Source: Corynebacterium sp.
Lineage (GTDB): Bacteria; Actinomycetota; Actinomycetes; Mycobacteriales; Mycobacteriaceae
Assembly (NCBI RefSeq): GCF_022712275.1
Contig: NZ_JALAGU010000011.1
Span: forward strand, 1-64,000
DNA: 64,000 nt
Reading direction: 5' to 3'
The notes under the pieces were generated by a model. The model had not been told where the DNA came from and did no database searches. It worked only from the letters and a program-made list of their open reading frames with translations. Shown here in pieces: positions 24,734 to 33,988 of this stretch; positions within the stretch are counted from its first letter, which is position 1, and each line of letters begins with the position of its first letter. Made by a program: the position numbers and the translations under genes.

Positions 24734-26314
24734 TCACTGTCCGGCGAGGCGTCGGACGGTGGCCGTCAGCTCCGCGAGTGCGGATTCCACAACGGTGCCG
24801 GACACGGCACCCTGGGTAGTGTCCGGCACGGGACCGGCGACCTGGAGGTAGAACTTCGCCTTCGGTTCGGTCCCGGACGGGCGGACCACCACACGGTAGT
24901 CCAGTCCCCGCCCGTCATTCCAGACGATGCGGAAGCCGGCATCCTTCCCCGCGGTCGGATCCAGCGCGGTGACCGCGGTCGACGCGTCCCCGCTGAGACC
25001 CTCCGGCGGTTCCGTCGCCCACCGCGCGACCAGTGTGGACGCGGCCTGGGGTCCGCTGAGACGCACCGACACCTGGGCGGTGCGCACCGGACCGTAGAGC
25101 TCGTCGAGTGTGACGAGTTCATCACGCAGGGTGCGTCCCTGTGCCTTGAGTGCGGCGGCCCATACCGCGGCGACGAGTGCCGTGGCGACCCCGTCCTTGT
25201 CCGCGACCAGTGAGGGGGCGGGGCAGGAACCGATGGCCTCCTCGTATGCGAAGGCCAGCTCGCCGTCGGTGTCGTCGGCGGCGCGGGCCAGGTGCTTGAA
25301 TCCGGTGAGCGTCTCCCGGAACTCCCAGCCGGACGCCGCGGCGATGCGCTCCAGCAGCCCGGAGGAGACGACTGTCGTCGCGACGACCGGGGCAGGACCG
25401 GCCTTGTCGTCACCGCCGTCATGCGCCGGGACGAGGTGTCGTGCCAGCAGCGGGCCGGTCTCGTCGCCGCGCAGCATGCGGTAGCCGCGCGGGTCATCGG
25501 GGTCGGGGATGCCGAGCATGCAGCGGTCGGCGTCCGGATCCAGGGCGATGAGCAGGTCAGGACGCTTCGACGGGCCGGACGCCGCTGCGGTCTCCAGCAG
25601 CGCATCGCAGGTGCCCGGCTCCTCCGGGTTGGGGAAGGAGACCGTGGGAAACTCCGGGTCCGGCCAGCGCTGCGAGGCGACTGCCGCGGGGGCGGTGAAC
25701 CCGGCGCCACGGAAGACCTCGGTGAGTACCGTGCCGCCCACCCCGTGCAGCGGAGTGAACAGGACGCGCAGGTTGCGTCGGGCGGCCAGTACCGCGCTGT
25801 CGCCCGAGCCGACGAGGCCGGTCACCGCGGTGACGTAACCGTCGACGGCGTGGATGTCCAGGTGCACATCCGGGGAGCGGGGGATTTCCGTGGCGGGCGG
25901 GGTCGCGGCGATACACGCCTCGATCTCCCGGTCCGCCGGGCTCACCAGCTGGGACCCGCCGGCGAGGTAGAGCTTGTAGCCGTTGTCGGCCTTGGGGTTG
26001 TGGCTGGCGGTGATCTGCACTCCGGCGTCCAGGTCACGGTCGCGGACCAGCCAGGCGAGCACCGGTGTCGGGGCGGGCAGCGGCAGCACCACGACCTGAC
26101 AGCCGGCACCGGCGAAGGTCTCCGCGGCGGCCCGGGCCATGGCATTGGAGCCGTAGCGGGCGTCGAAACCCACGGCGACGCGGGGGCTTCCGATGCCCTG
26201 CTTCTTGAGCCAGGCGGCGACACCGGCGGTTGCCCGGGTGACGGTGGAGACATTCATCCGGTCCTCACCGGGGCCGACAGGGGCGCGCAGGCCCGCGGTT
26301 CCGAAGGTGATCAC
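24734..26314 (-). CDS. pmmB: Phosphomannomutase/phosphoglucomutase
   Basis: A 526-residue alpha-D-phosphohexomutase, interconverting hexose 1- and 6-phosphates. All four family motifs are visible: catalytic serine loop TASHNPKADNGYK, metal-binding DPDADRCMLG, sugar-binding FAYEEAIGSC and phosphate-binding RPSGTEPKAK. The serine and metal motifs appear intact, so it should be active. GTG start at 26314 overlaps the purine nucleoside phosphorylase stop (GTGA), giving the deoD-pmmB order known from mycobacteria. Possible roles: GDP-mannose supply or ribose 1-phosphate conversion after nucleoside breakdown. Confidence 0.93.
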   Translation of the reverse strand: MITFGTAGLRAPVGPGEDRMNVSTVTRATAGVAAWLKKQGIGSPRVAVGFDARYGSNAMARAAAETFAGAGCQVVVLPLPAPTPVLAWLVRDRDLDAGVQITASHNPKADNGYKLYLAGGSQLVSPADREIEACIAATPPATEIPRSPDVHLDIHAVDGYVTAVTGLVGSGDSAVLAARRNLRVLFTPLHGVGGTVLTEVFRGAGFTAPAAVASQRWPDPEFPTVSFPNPEEPGTCDALLETAAASGPSKRPDLLIALDPDADRCMLGIPDPDDPRGYRMLRGDETGPLLARHLVPAHDGGDDKAGPAPVVATTVVSSGLLERIAAASGWEFRETLTGFKHLARAADDTDGELAFAYEEAIGSCPAPSLVADKDGVATALVAAVWAAALKAQGRTLRDELVTLDELYGPVRTAQVSVRLSGPQAASTLVARWATEPPEGLSGDASTAVTALDPTAGKDAGFRIVWNDGRGLDYRVVVRPSGTEPKAKFYLQVAGPVPDTTQGAVSGTVVESALAELTATVRRLAGQ

Positions 26315-27141
26315 AGCGAGGTCACCGCCTCGGAGGCGACGAGCTCCGCCAGCAGCCCACCCATGTCCTCGGCGGCGGCCGCACCGGCGGCCAGCACCTC
26401 CTCATGGTTCAGCGGCTCACCGGTCACCCCGGCGGCCAGGTTCGTGACCAGGGAGATGCCCAGGACCTCCACGTCGGCGGCACGCGCGGCGATGGTCTCG
26501 TAGACCGTCGACATGCCCACCAGGCCCGCACCGCAGGTCCGCAGCATGTGGATCTCGGCCGGCGTCTCGTACTGCGGGCCCGGCATCATCGCGTACACCG
26601 CCTCACGCATCCCCGGACGCAGCTCCTGCACGATCTTCCGCAGGCGCGGCGCGTAGGCGTCCACCATGTTGACGAACTCCGCGCCGACGAGCGGGGACCG
26701 CATCGTCATATTGAGGTGGTCGCTGATGAGCACAGGCTCGCCGACGCTCATGCCCTCGGTCAGCCCACCGGCGGCGTTGGTCAGCACCACGGTGCCCACC
26801 CCGGCCGCCGCGGCGGTGCGCACGGCGTGGACGATGCGCCACAGCTCGTGGCCCTCGTAGGCGTGGGTGCGTCCCAGGAGAACGAGGACGCGGCGTCCTC
26901 CCAGCTCCAGGCTGCGGACCGTGCCACCGTGGCCCTCGGCGGTCGGCGGCAGGAAGCCGGGGAGATCGGACATCGGGAACTCGACGACCTCGGCGTCCCC
27001 GCAGAGCACGTCGGCGGCGGGACGCCAGCCTGAACCGAGCACCACGGCGATGTCATGGGCGTCGCGCCCGGTGCGTTCGGCGAGGGCGGCGGCTGCCCGG
27101 GAGGCGAGTTCCGGCGGAGTTTCGAGGGGAGAGGCAGTCAT
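26311..27141 (-). CDS. Purine nucleoside phosphorylase (trimeric type)
   Basis: A 276-residue enzyme of the PNP/MTAP family that splits purine (deoxy)nucleosides with phosphate. Motifs: phosphate-binding GSGW near residue 37 and GRTHAYEGH, TNAAGG, the base-pocket PGPQYETPAEI, GMSTVYE and VTNLAAG containing the catalytic Asn. Length is normal for the trimeric class. ATG 27141 is used because the in-frame upstream part has no homology. Coupled to pmmB by a 4-base overlap; the mycobacterial ortholog is called deoD although it is not of the hexameric DeoD fold. Confidence 0.93.
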   Translation of the reverse strand: MTASPLETPPELASRAAAALAERTGRDAHDIAVVLGSGWRPAADVLCGDAEVVEFPMSDLPGFLPPTAEGHGGTVRSLELGGRRVLVLLGRTHAYEGHELWRIVHAVRTAAAAGVGTVVLTNAAGGLTEGMSVGEPVLISDHLNMTMRSPLVGAEFVNMVDAYAPRLRKIVQELRPGMREAVYAMMPGPQYETPAEIHMLRTCGAGLVGMSTVYETIAARAADVEVLGISLVTNLAAGVTGEPLNHEEVLAAGAAAAEDMGGLLAELVASEAVTSL

Positions 27142-27283
27142 GAGGTCAAGCATAGGTCGAGGACCGGACGGCACGGGGAGCGAGTCAGGAGCGGGAGGGG
27201 AGAGGGAGGGGATGTGGTGGGGAGGTCAGGGACGACTAGAGTGGGGAGGTCACTGTCTGTCTCGTGGAGGAGCCCTACGACCC

Positions 27284-28477
27284 GTGAGTACCCCCGGCGC
27301 CGTTCAATCGGCTGTCAACACCTGGTTGGTCGACCACCACGACGACGTCATCGGCTGGCGCCGCCACCTCCACTCCCACCCCGAGCTGTCCCATGACGAG
27401 GTGCAGACCACCGCGTTCCTTGATGCCACACTGCGTGGCGTCGGCCTGGAGCCGGTGCTGCTGCCCGGCACCGGCCTTATCGTCGACATCGGAGGGACGC
27501 CCGACCAGCCGGCCGTGGCCTTCCGCGCCGACATCGACGCCCTGCCGGTCACCGAGGTCACCGGACTGGAGTTCGCATCGAAGAACCCGGGCGTCATGCA
27601 CGCCTGCGGCCACGACATCCACACCACCGTGGTGCTCTCCCTGGCGTGCGCCCTGGCGGAATACGACCGGACCGAGGGCCTGGACCAGCGGGTGCGTTGC
27701 ATCTTCCAGCCTGCCGAGGAGGTCCTCGACGGTGGTGCGACCGACGTCATCCGCGCCGGGGCGCTGCAGGGCGTGAGCCACATCTTCGCCGTCCACGCCG
27801 AGCCGAAACTGCGCGCGGGGCAGGTCGGGGTGCGTGCCGGAGCCATCACCTCGGCGACCGATGTCGTCGAGATCATCGTCAAGGGCCCGGGCGGGCACAC
27901 CTCGCGTCCCCATCTCACCGCGGACGCCATCTACGCCGCCGGCCTGCTCATCACCGGTCTGCCCGGGCTGCTGTCGCGCCGGGTCGATCCACGCACCGGC
28001 ACCGTGCTGACCTTCGGTGCGGTCAACGGTGGAGCGGCGTTCAACGCCATGCCGCAGGAGGTCTCCCTGCTGGGGACGCTGCGCACCGGCAGCCCGCTGG
28101 TGTGGCGTCAGCTCGGGGACCTGTTCCCTGAGCTGGTCGACCAGCTGCTGGCGCCGACCGGGACGACCGCGGAGATCCGGCACACCAAGGGTGTTCCGCC
28201 GGTCACCAACGACGACGCCTGCACCGCCCTGATGGCCCAGGCTGTCAAGGACATGGACCCGCATGCGCTGCAGGAGGCGCCGCAGTCCTCCGGCGGCGAG
28301 GACTTCAGCTGGTATCTGGAGCATGTGCCGGGGTCGATGGCCCGACTGGGTGCGTGGAACGGCCGGGGGGAGAAGGCCGACCTGCACCAGGCGGACATCA
28401 TCTTCGACGAGGCCTGCCTGCCGGTCGGCGTGCGCCTGTTCGCCGGCGTGCTCGAGGAGTTCCGGAACCTGGGGTAG
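27284..28477 (+). CDS. M20-family amidohydrolase (N-acyl-amino-acid / peptidoglycan-type hydrolase)
   Basis: A 397-residue metallohydrolase. The M20D metal-site motifs are present: RRHLHSHPELS at the start, FRADIDALPV, HACGHDIHTT, the catalytic glutamates in QPAEEVLDGG, and HAEPKLRAG. A central dimerization domain follows and the second metal region SSGGEDFSWYLEHVPG near the end. GTG 27284 has a GGAGGAG site upstream. Family members remove acyl or aminobenzoyl groups; the M. tuberculosis genes next to deoD-pmmB (amiA1/amiB1) are the syntenic match. The substrate is not known. Confidence 0.88.
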   Translation: MSTPGAVQSAVNTWLVDHHDDVIGWRRHLHSHPELSHDEVQTTAFLDATLRGVGLEPVLLPGTGLIVDIGGTPDQPAVAFRADIDALPVTEVTGLEFASKNPGVMHACGHDIHTTVVLSLACALAEYDRTEGLDQRVRCIFQPAEEVLDGGATDVIRAGALQGVSHIFAVHAEPKLRAGQVGVRAGAITSATDVVEIIVKGPGGHTSRPHLTADAIYAAGLLITGLPGLLSRRVDPRTGTVLTFGAVNGGAAFNAMPQEVSLLGTLRTGSPLVWRQLGDLFPELVDQLLAPTGTTAEIRHTKGVPPVTNDDACTALMAQAVKDMDPHALQEAPQSSGGEDFSWYLEHVPGSMARLGAWNGRGEKADLHQADIIFDEACLPVGVRLFAGVLEEFRNLG

Positions 28478-28486
28478 GGGACCGGT

Positions 28487-28636
28487 TCACCCGATGTGGT
28501 GGACGCCGCGTTCCTCGGCGACGCTGAACACCTCGGTCAGCCTCCCGGTGGCGAAGCGCACGGCGACACCGTCGTCGAGTCCGATCCCGGGTACGAGACG
28601 CCCCTGGGCGATGAGGTCGGCGCGGTCGCGGCGGGT
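28487..28636 (-). pseudogene. C-terminal remnant of a peptidase E/S51-type peptidase
   Basis: On the minus strand an open stretch of about 50 codons begins right after the stop of the DUF1707 gene and reads RDRADLIAQGRLVPGIGLDDG, then VAVRFATGRLTEVFS. This matches the end of S51 dipeptidases (an IGLDDG segment followed by a beta-rich tail). The catalytic Ser/His part is missing and no start codon with a binding site is present. It is the 3' stump of a deleted gene, between convergent neighbours. Confidence 0.6.
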
Positions 28637-28637
28637 T

Positions 28638-29294
28638 TCACTTCCGCTTCCGCCACTGGTCCCAGCCGTTGTTGACGGTGCGGCCGGCCCTGCCCATTGC
28701 CCGGTGCGCGAAGTCGAGGGCGTCGGTGGTCATCTCTGTCTGCTTGATCTTGCGCTGGGCCTTCTTCTCCTCGAGCTGCAGCTGGTGCGCCTGGCGCATC
28801 TTCTTCACCCGGGCCCGTTCCAGCGCCTCCGGGGAGGGGACGTACCAGGACGCAGGCCCGACCTTCATTACGTAGAGGAGAATCGCCACGACGGCGATCA
28901 GCGCCGCCGGGATCACCGACAGTGGCCCGTTGATGACCGCCGCCACCGCGCCGAGCGAGATACCGGTCAGCGCCATGATCCCGGCCCGCGGATTCGCCCC
29001 ACGCCGGTGCTGCTCGGCGATCTCCCCGGCGGAGTACACCGCGATATCCGTTCCGGGGGAGGACGCCGGGCCCGACTGTGACCCGGGCAGCACCGGCAGG
29101 TCGCTGAACTGCTCGTCGATATCACCCCGGGTCATCGCCCCCGCAAGCACCCGGCACCGCTCGTCGTACTCGGTGATGCTGAGCCGGCCGTCGGCGAAGT
29201 GCACGCCGAGCAGGTTGATGGCGTGATCACGGTCGGCGTCCCCGATCCGGACGTGGCTGTCCCGGGACGCTGCACCTCGGCGGGGGTCATTCAT
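28638..29294 (-). CDS. DUF1707 membrane protein
   Basis: A 218-residue protein. Residues about 15-68 are a DUF1707 domain (VRIGDADRDHAINLLGVHFADGRLSITEYDERC), then a linker, two hydrophobic helices (about 112-150) and a long basic amphipathic tail (about 163-218) likely to be coiled coil. No enzymatic motif. Start ATG at 29294 gives the usual N-terminus. This is the second DUF1707 protein in the window (first at 6745-7497), sharing only that domain. Role unknown; DUF1707 is presumed a protein-interaction module. Confidence 0.8.
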   Translation of the reverse strand: MNDPRRGAASRDSHVRIGDADRDHAINLLGVHFADGRLSITEYDERCRVLAGAMTRGDIDEQFSDLPVLPGSQSGPASSPGTDIAVYSAGEIAEQHRRGANPRAGIMALTGISLGAVAAVINGPLSVIPAALIAVVAILLYVMKVGPASWYVPSPEALERARVKKMRQAHQLQLEEKKAQRKIKQTEMTTDALDFAHRAMGRAGRTVNNGWDQWRKRK

Positions 29295-29317
29295 GTTTCG
29301 TCAGTCTAGTCGCCCGG

Positions 29318-30580
29318 TCACTCCTCCCGGGGGTCGACGTTCAGCACAGACTCCCCGAACAACCGGCACATGTGCAGTGCCACCGAGGCCTCCGCAGGGG
29401 TTTCCCGTCCCCCGACGTCCATCAGGGCGCGGGCCTGCACGATCCGGTACTTCACGCTGTTCCTGTGCAGCATCATCAACTCTCCGGTCCGGGTGTAGCT
29501 TGCTCCGGAGTCCAGGAACACCGCGTACGTCTCCCGGAGTCTGGCGGCCCCTTCGGTCTGTGCCGCCAACCCACCGAGTTGTTCGGTGACCCACTGTCTC
29601 AGGGCCGGCATATCGGCGCTGAGCAGGGACGCCAGTGCCACTCCCGGATCGTCGTAGCTCACCGGAGTGAGGTGCGCCGGCCCGGCGATGTGGGCGACCC
29701 GTTCGGCGGCCTGTGCCTGGCGGTGGGAACCGCAGAACCCGGAGATCCCGGATTGCGCGGCACCGAAGCAGATCTGGGCCTGCGGCAACCGGCTCCGGAG
29801 TTCTTCAGCCAGTTCCGTCAGTCCAGCGACCGGGTCAGCGTCCTCCACGCCGAACCAGACCCAGGCGGTGCCACGATCCACGGCAGTGAACAGCGTCGAT
29901 CCGGTGAATCCAGGTCGTCGGGAGATCCGTTGGACCTGCGAGAGCAGGTCAGTGGTGTGATCGACAGCTGCACTCTCCTGATTTACCCAGATCACCGCAG
30001 CCCGGTGCTGCTGGTCGATCCGGTACCGGGCGACACTCTCGAAACGCTCGGTCGGAACCTGGGCGCCTGCCAGCACGTCGCGGATCATCCTCGCGGTTGC
30101 TGTCGCGCTGTAGTCGGTGAGACGACGGGCTTCCTGCTCGTATGCGGTGAGGACTTCCGTACTCATCCAGTCGATGTAGGAGTGCAGGAAGCCGTCGATG
30201 TAGTGGAGAGCCTTGAGCTTCTCATCTGCGGAGCAGTCCAGGTTCCTGACGATCTCGAAGATCTCGCGACGACCGCCCTCCGCACCGAGATGATAGGCAC
30301 GGCGTAGCTGATCGGCCGAGATCCCGCGCTCGGCCAGTTGCTGTGCGTACCGGATAGCCACCGTACTGGGGCGGGCCTCCTCCACCGGGATCCGGTTGCA
30401 CATCAGCTGGATCACGGTCTCCAGATTGCCGGACACACTGGACGCCAGCATGCGGGCAAGTTCATCCGAGGCCAGGGGCGTCTCATTGTCGACGATGAGT
30501 TCGGTCATCGCGTCACTGATCCGGTCGAACCTGTCGCGCATGAGTGTCCCGATACGGACGACGAGATTCTCCACTGTCAC
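29318..30580 (-). CDS. PucR-family transcriptional regulator
   Basis: A 420-residue regulator: N-terminal helical domain, a GGDEF-like degenerate middle region and a C-terminal PucR helix-turn-helix (about residues 350-410, RLRETYAVFLDSGASYTRTG ... HRNSVKYRI). PucR-like proteins in actinobacteria are usually local activators responding to a metabolite. The GTG start at 30580 overlaps the oxidoreductase stop (GTGA), so the regulator is the last gene of, and coupled to, the operon it may control. No operator was identified. Confidence 0.85.
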   Translation of the reverse strand: MTVENLVVRIGTLMRDRFDRISDAMTELIVDNETPLASDELARMLASSVSGNLETVIQLMCNRIPVEEARPSTVAIRYAQQLAERGISADQLRRAYHLGAEGGRREIFEIVRNLDCSADEKLKALHYIDGFLHSYIDWMSTEVLTAYEQEARRLTDYSATATARMIRDVLAGAQVPTERFESVARYRIDQQHRAAVIWVNQESAAVDHTTDLLSQVQRISRRPGFTGSTLFTAVDRGTAWVWFGVEDADPVAGLTELAEELRSRLPQAQICFGAAQSGISGFCGSHRQAQAAERVAHIAGPAHLTPVSYDDPGVALASLLSADMPALRQWVTEQLGGLAAQTEGAARLRETYAVFLDSGASYTRTGELMMLHRNSVKYRIVQARALMDVGGRETPAEASVALHMCRLFGESVLNVDPREE

Positions 30581-32022
30581 ACCGCCGCCCCCATACCGGC
30601 AGGGAGGTCGACACCGTGCTCCTTGAGCGCGGACAGCGCCGCGTTGTAGCCGCACATGCCGTGGGCACCGGCGCCCGGCGGGGTGGCTGCGGAGCACAGG
30701 TAGATGCCGCGCGTTCCCGTGCTGTACGGGTCGAGGGCGATCCGTGGGCGGAACAGCAGCTGGCGCACCGAATTTGCGCCGGTGACGATGTCCCCCTCGA
30801 TGTAGTTCGGGTTGGCGTCCTCGATATGCCGGACATTCCACACCGTCCTGGCCACGATGCGGTCGCGGAATCCTGGGGCGTATTCCTCGATCCGATCGAT
30901 GATCGCGGCGGTGGCGTCCCCGGTGAAACCGGCGGGGACATGGGCGTAGGTGTCCACCGGCTGGATGCCGTCGCGGGCACGGGTATGGTCCGCCACCGAC
31001 TGCTGGGTCACCAGCACGAAGGGCCTCTCCGGCATGGTGCCCCGGTGGACTTCCCGTTCCGCCAGAGCCGTCTCGTCGAAACTGCCGCCGACATGGACCG
31101 TTCCGGCCTCGCGGGACGGCAGATGCGACCACGGTATACCGCCCTCGACGGCGAAGTGCACGGCGAAGGCGCCCGGACCGTGCCGGAAACGGGACAGTGC
31201 CCGGGACACCGCCCGGGGCATGAGATCTCCGACGATGTCGACGGCGGCTCTGGGGGAGGTGTCCAGCATCACGATCCCCGGATCGGGGATATCGGACAGT
31301 GACCGTACCCGTACCCCGGTCTCAACTCTGCCACCGTGGGATTCGAGGACGCCGACCATGGCGTCGGAGATCGCCGCCGAACCACCGACCGCCGCGGGCC
31401 ACCCGAAGGTGTGTGCTGCAGTGCCCAGCGCTGCACCCACAGCAGACGACGCCAGAGTGTGGAACGGTCGGAAGGCATGTGCCGCCACACCGCCGAACAA
31501 AGCCCGGCCCTCGGGGGTGCGCAACAGTCGGGCGGTCACGGAGACCGGCATCCCGGCGACGGCACTGAAACGGGCCAGTTTCACCGGGTGGTCGGGAACA
31601 TGGATCATCGGGCGGAGGAAGTCTTCGGTGACATCGGCGAAACTCCGGGAGAGCGGGCCGAAGACGGACCGCCAGACTGCGGCATCCTTCCCCAGCGCCC
31701 CAGCGGTGTGGTTGACGTCCCGGTAGACCGCCGCACCTGCCCCCGCTTCCAGTGGATGGGAGTACTGCACCTCCGGCCAGGTCCAGGACAGGCCGTGTCC
31801 GGCGAGATCCACGGAACGGGAGAAGGCATTGTCCACCGCCAGTGGGTGGATCCCGGAGCAGTGGTCGTGGATCAGACCCGGAAGCGTGACTTCCCCTGAC
31901 CTGGTTCCACCCCCGACTTCGTCGGCGGCTTCGAGCACTGTGACATTCAGGCCGGCACGGGCGAGGGTCACGGCGGCGGCCAGTCCGTTCGGGCCGCTTC
32001 CGACAACAGTTGCTTTGTCCAT
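30577..32022 (-). CDS. FAD-dependent oxidoreductase of the phytoene-desaturase/GDI superfamily
   Basis: A 481-residue flavoprotein with the N-terminal dinucleotide fold VVGSGPNGLAAAVTLARAG ending in the ribose-binding glutamate of VLEAADEVGGG. The C-terminal FAD-contact motif is YLCSAATPPGAGAHGMCGYN. Related enzymes desaturate or isomerize carotenoids, retinoids and other hydrophobic polyenes. ATG 32022 begins directly at the fold. Lies 52 bases after the DUF3556 gene and overlaps PucR. The substrate is unknown; the neighbouring acyl-CoA ligase suggests a lipid-like compound. Confidence 0.85.
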   Translation of the reverse strand: MDKATVVGSGPNGLAAAVTLARAGLNVTVLEAADEVGGGTRSGEVTLPGLIHDHCSGIHPLAVDNAFSRSVDLAGHGLSWTWPEVQYSHPLEAGAGAAVYRDVNHTAGALGKDAAVWRSVFGPLSRSFADVTEDFLRPMIHVPDHPVKLARFSAVAGMPVSVTARLLRTPEGRALFGGVAAHAFRPFHTLASSAVGAALGTAAHTFGWPAAVGGSAAISDAMVGVLESHGGRVETGVRVRSLSDIPDPGIVMLDTSPRAAVDIVGDLMPRAVSRALSRFRHGPGAFAVHFAVEGGIPWSHLPSREAGTVHVGGSFDETALAEREVHRGTMPERPFVLVTQQSVADHTRARDGIQPVDTYAHVPAGFTGDATAAIIDRIEEYAPGFRDRIVARTVWNVRHIEDANPNYIEGDIVTGANSVRQLLFRPRIALDPYSTGTRGIYLCSAATPPGAGAHGMCGYNAALSALKEHGVDLPAGMGAAV

Positions 32023-32074
32023 GGTAAGCAGTCTGTCACTTTCTGTTCGTCCGCAGGGGCGGAGCGGGGTTTCT

Positions 32075-33898
32075 CTACGCGGGTTCCGGTGCGGTGACCG
32101 GGGCGGCGTCAGTGCCGCCAACGGAGGTGGATGCCCTGCCAGGGAAGCTGTAGCCGGGCAGCTGCCAGGTCACCGTGTGGGGGATCGGGCCGTCGGCCAG
32201 CCACGGGCAGGCCTCGCTCGCGTCGGTGACGATGAAGGTTCCCCGTTCGACGACGCCCAGCGCGGCGTCGATGACGCGGTACTCGACGTAGTTGCGCTGG
32301 ATCGGCTGGGACTCGGTGTAGACGACGACCAGATCGCCGGGTGCATAGTCACAGCGCTTCTGGACAGAGGCGAGGAGCCGTTCATCGTGGAGGTGGCCTT
32401 CGCCGAAGTTCCAGCCCATTATCCCGGAGACCACCGTCTCGCCTTCACGGATGCGGTAGGTGTCTATGTCCACGAACCGGGGCATGATGCTGTGCATGGC
32501 TCGCCCGGACGTGTGCAGCGAGCGCCAGGCGTTGGCCTTCTGGGTGAACATCTCACCGAGATCCTCGCCGAAGGCGTCCACGATCTGGGCGGAGTGCTGT
32601 GCCCCGCCCTTGACGATGCACTCGTCGATCTTCCGCTCGGCGGCGGCGTCCTTCCAGGCCCAGCAGGTGGCAGCCCAGTTTCCGGCGTACTGACGGTAGG
32701 AGACGAGGAAGGAGATCCACTCCGGCTTCAGGTTGCCGAGGATCGGCCAGATCAGGATGGAGGCCACGACCACGAGGGCGATCCACGGGTTGCTGAAGTC
32801 CGTCACTGCGAAGCCTGCGCCGGCGTTGTGGCCCCAGAAGAGGAACACGGCGGAGAACATGAAGAAGAGATTCCATTCCAGGGGCACAGCCAGTGGAATG
32901 GTCGAGATGATGAACAGGTGGAAGGACAGGACCGCGAGCAGGGCGAGCAGGGTGACTGTCCGGTTGGTGGAGAACAGGAGCACCAGCGGGGCGGCACACT
33001 CCAGGATCGTGCCCGGGCCGTGGGCCATGAAGTGGGTGAATCCGGAGGGACGCAGGTCGTTCGGGAAGTTCTTGTACAGCTTCCGCTTGATCCATGTGCC
33101 GGGAACCCAGGGGGTGTTGGACATCATCACGGCGACGGTGGGGGAGAAGTGGTGGCCGATCTTGGAGAAGGCTGCGCCGCACCAGACGATGACGATGGTG
33201 ATCTTCGCAGCCAGGATCATGTCGGTGTAGTTGGTGAGCACGGCGAAGGCCAGGAGAATCAGGGGGTACTGCTCGGATCGGGCAGCGAGGAAGACGGTCT
33301 TGTCGCGTAGACCCATCACGCAGATCAGCACGAGGTAGCTGAGGATCGCCCAGGAGGGCAGCAGACCCGCCTTTCCGTCGGGGACGAGGTCGTGGCGCTG
33401 TCCCGGGGCCACCAGGAGGTAGACCAGGTTGGCGAGGATGATGACATAGAGCGCGACATCGAAGACAGTGCGTCGGTCACCGCGGGTGAAGGGGATCCTC
33501 TCCCACGGAGGTTGGCGCAGGGAATTCGGACGCAGCCAGTAGAAGACGCCGCCGAACAACGGCTTGATATTGAAGGACAGCGGGCCGGAGGACGCGGACA
33601 GTCCCAGGATCTCGCAGAGAATCGACCAGACCATCAGTTTGAGGTAGACGATCGGTTCGGTCCACCAGGAGGTGAACTCTCCCCATCCGCCGAGGTCAGG
33701 GGTCGTCAGGCCGACGAGGAGGATACCGAGGCCGATGTAGGCGGCAATCTTGGCGACGTAGAACAGCGTCAGGACCTTCGGGACGCCGAAGCCGTAGTCG
33801 ACCCAGTGCTTGTCGAGGACACGGATCCGCTCCTTGAACGGGAGGCGGACGACCGCCTCTGCGCCACAGGGCGGCAGGTCAGGTGTTGTGAAACCCAT
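32075..33898 (-). CDS. DUF3556 (HTTM-like) polytopic membrane protein
   Basis: A 607-residue protein. The N-terminus MGFTTPDLPPC and the segment KHWVDYGFGVPK are typical of DUF3556 proteins of mycobacteria and relatives. About 10-12 membrane helices occupy residues 40-410, followed by a soluble domain of some 170 residues. The layout resembles vitamin K-dependent gamma-carboxylase-like HTTM proteins, but I see no proven catalytic lysine. It lies between the ligase (90-base gap) and the oxidoreductase. No function is established for DUF3556, so an enzymatic role in modifying a lipid or isoprenoid is only an inference from context. Confidence 0.8.
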   Translation of the reverse strand: MGFTTPDLPPCGAEAVVRLPFKERIRVLDKHWVDYGFGVPKVLTLFYVAKIAAYIGLGILLVGLTTPDLGGWGEFTSWWTEPIVYLKLMVWSILCEILGLSASSGPLSFNIKPLFGGVFYWLRPNSLRQPPWERIPFTRGDRRTVFDVALYVIILANLVYLLVAPGQRHDLVPDGKAGLLPSWAILSYLVLICVMGLRDKTVFLAARSEQYPLILLAFAVLTNYTDMILAAKITIVIVWCGAAFSKIGHHFSPTVAVMMSNTPWVPGTWIKRKLYKNFPNDLRPSGFTHFMAHGPGTILECAAPLVLLFSTNRTVTLLALLAVLSFHLFIISTIPLAVPLEWNLFFMFSAVFLFWGHNAGAGFAVTDFSNPWIALVVVASILIWPILGNLKPEWISFLVSYRQYAGNWAATCWAWKDAAAERKIDECIVKGGAQHSAQIVDAFGEDLGEMFTQKANAWRSLHTSGRAMHSIMPRFVDIDTYRIREGETVVSGIMGWNFGEGHLHDERLLASVQKRCDYAPGDLVVVYTESQPIQRNYVEYRVIDAALGVVERGTFIVTDASEACPWLADGPIPHTVTWQLPGYSFPGRASTSVGGTDAAPVTAPEPA

Positions 33899-33988
33899 GG
33901 TACTTCCTTTATGTTCACGAAACTTAGGAGTCGGATGGACGAAGGCGCCGGTGACATGTGCGGGCTGCCTGTAGTGGGGGAGTTGAGG

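Noticed and set aside
31829..33310. 493-codon plus-strand frame opposite the DUF3556 and oxidoreductase genes
   Set aside because: Spans two genes with clear homology on the other strand and has no start signal.
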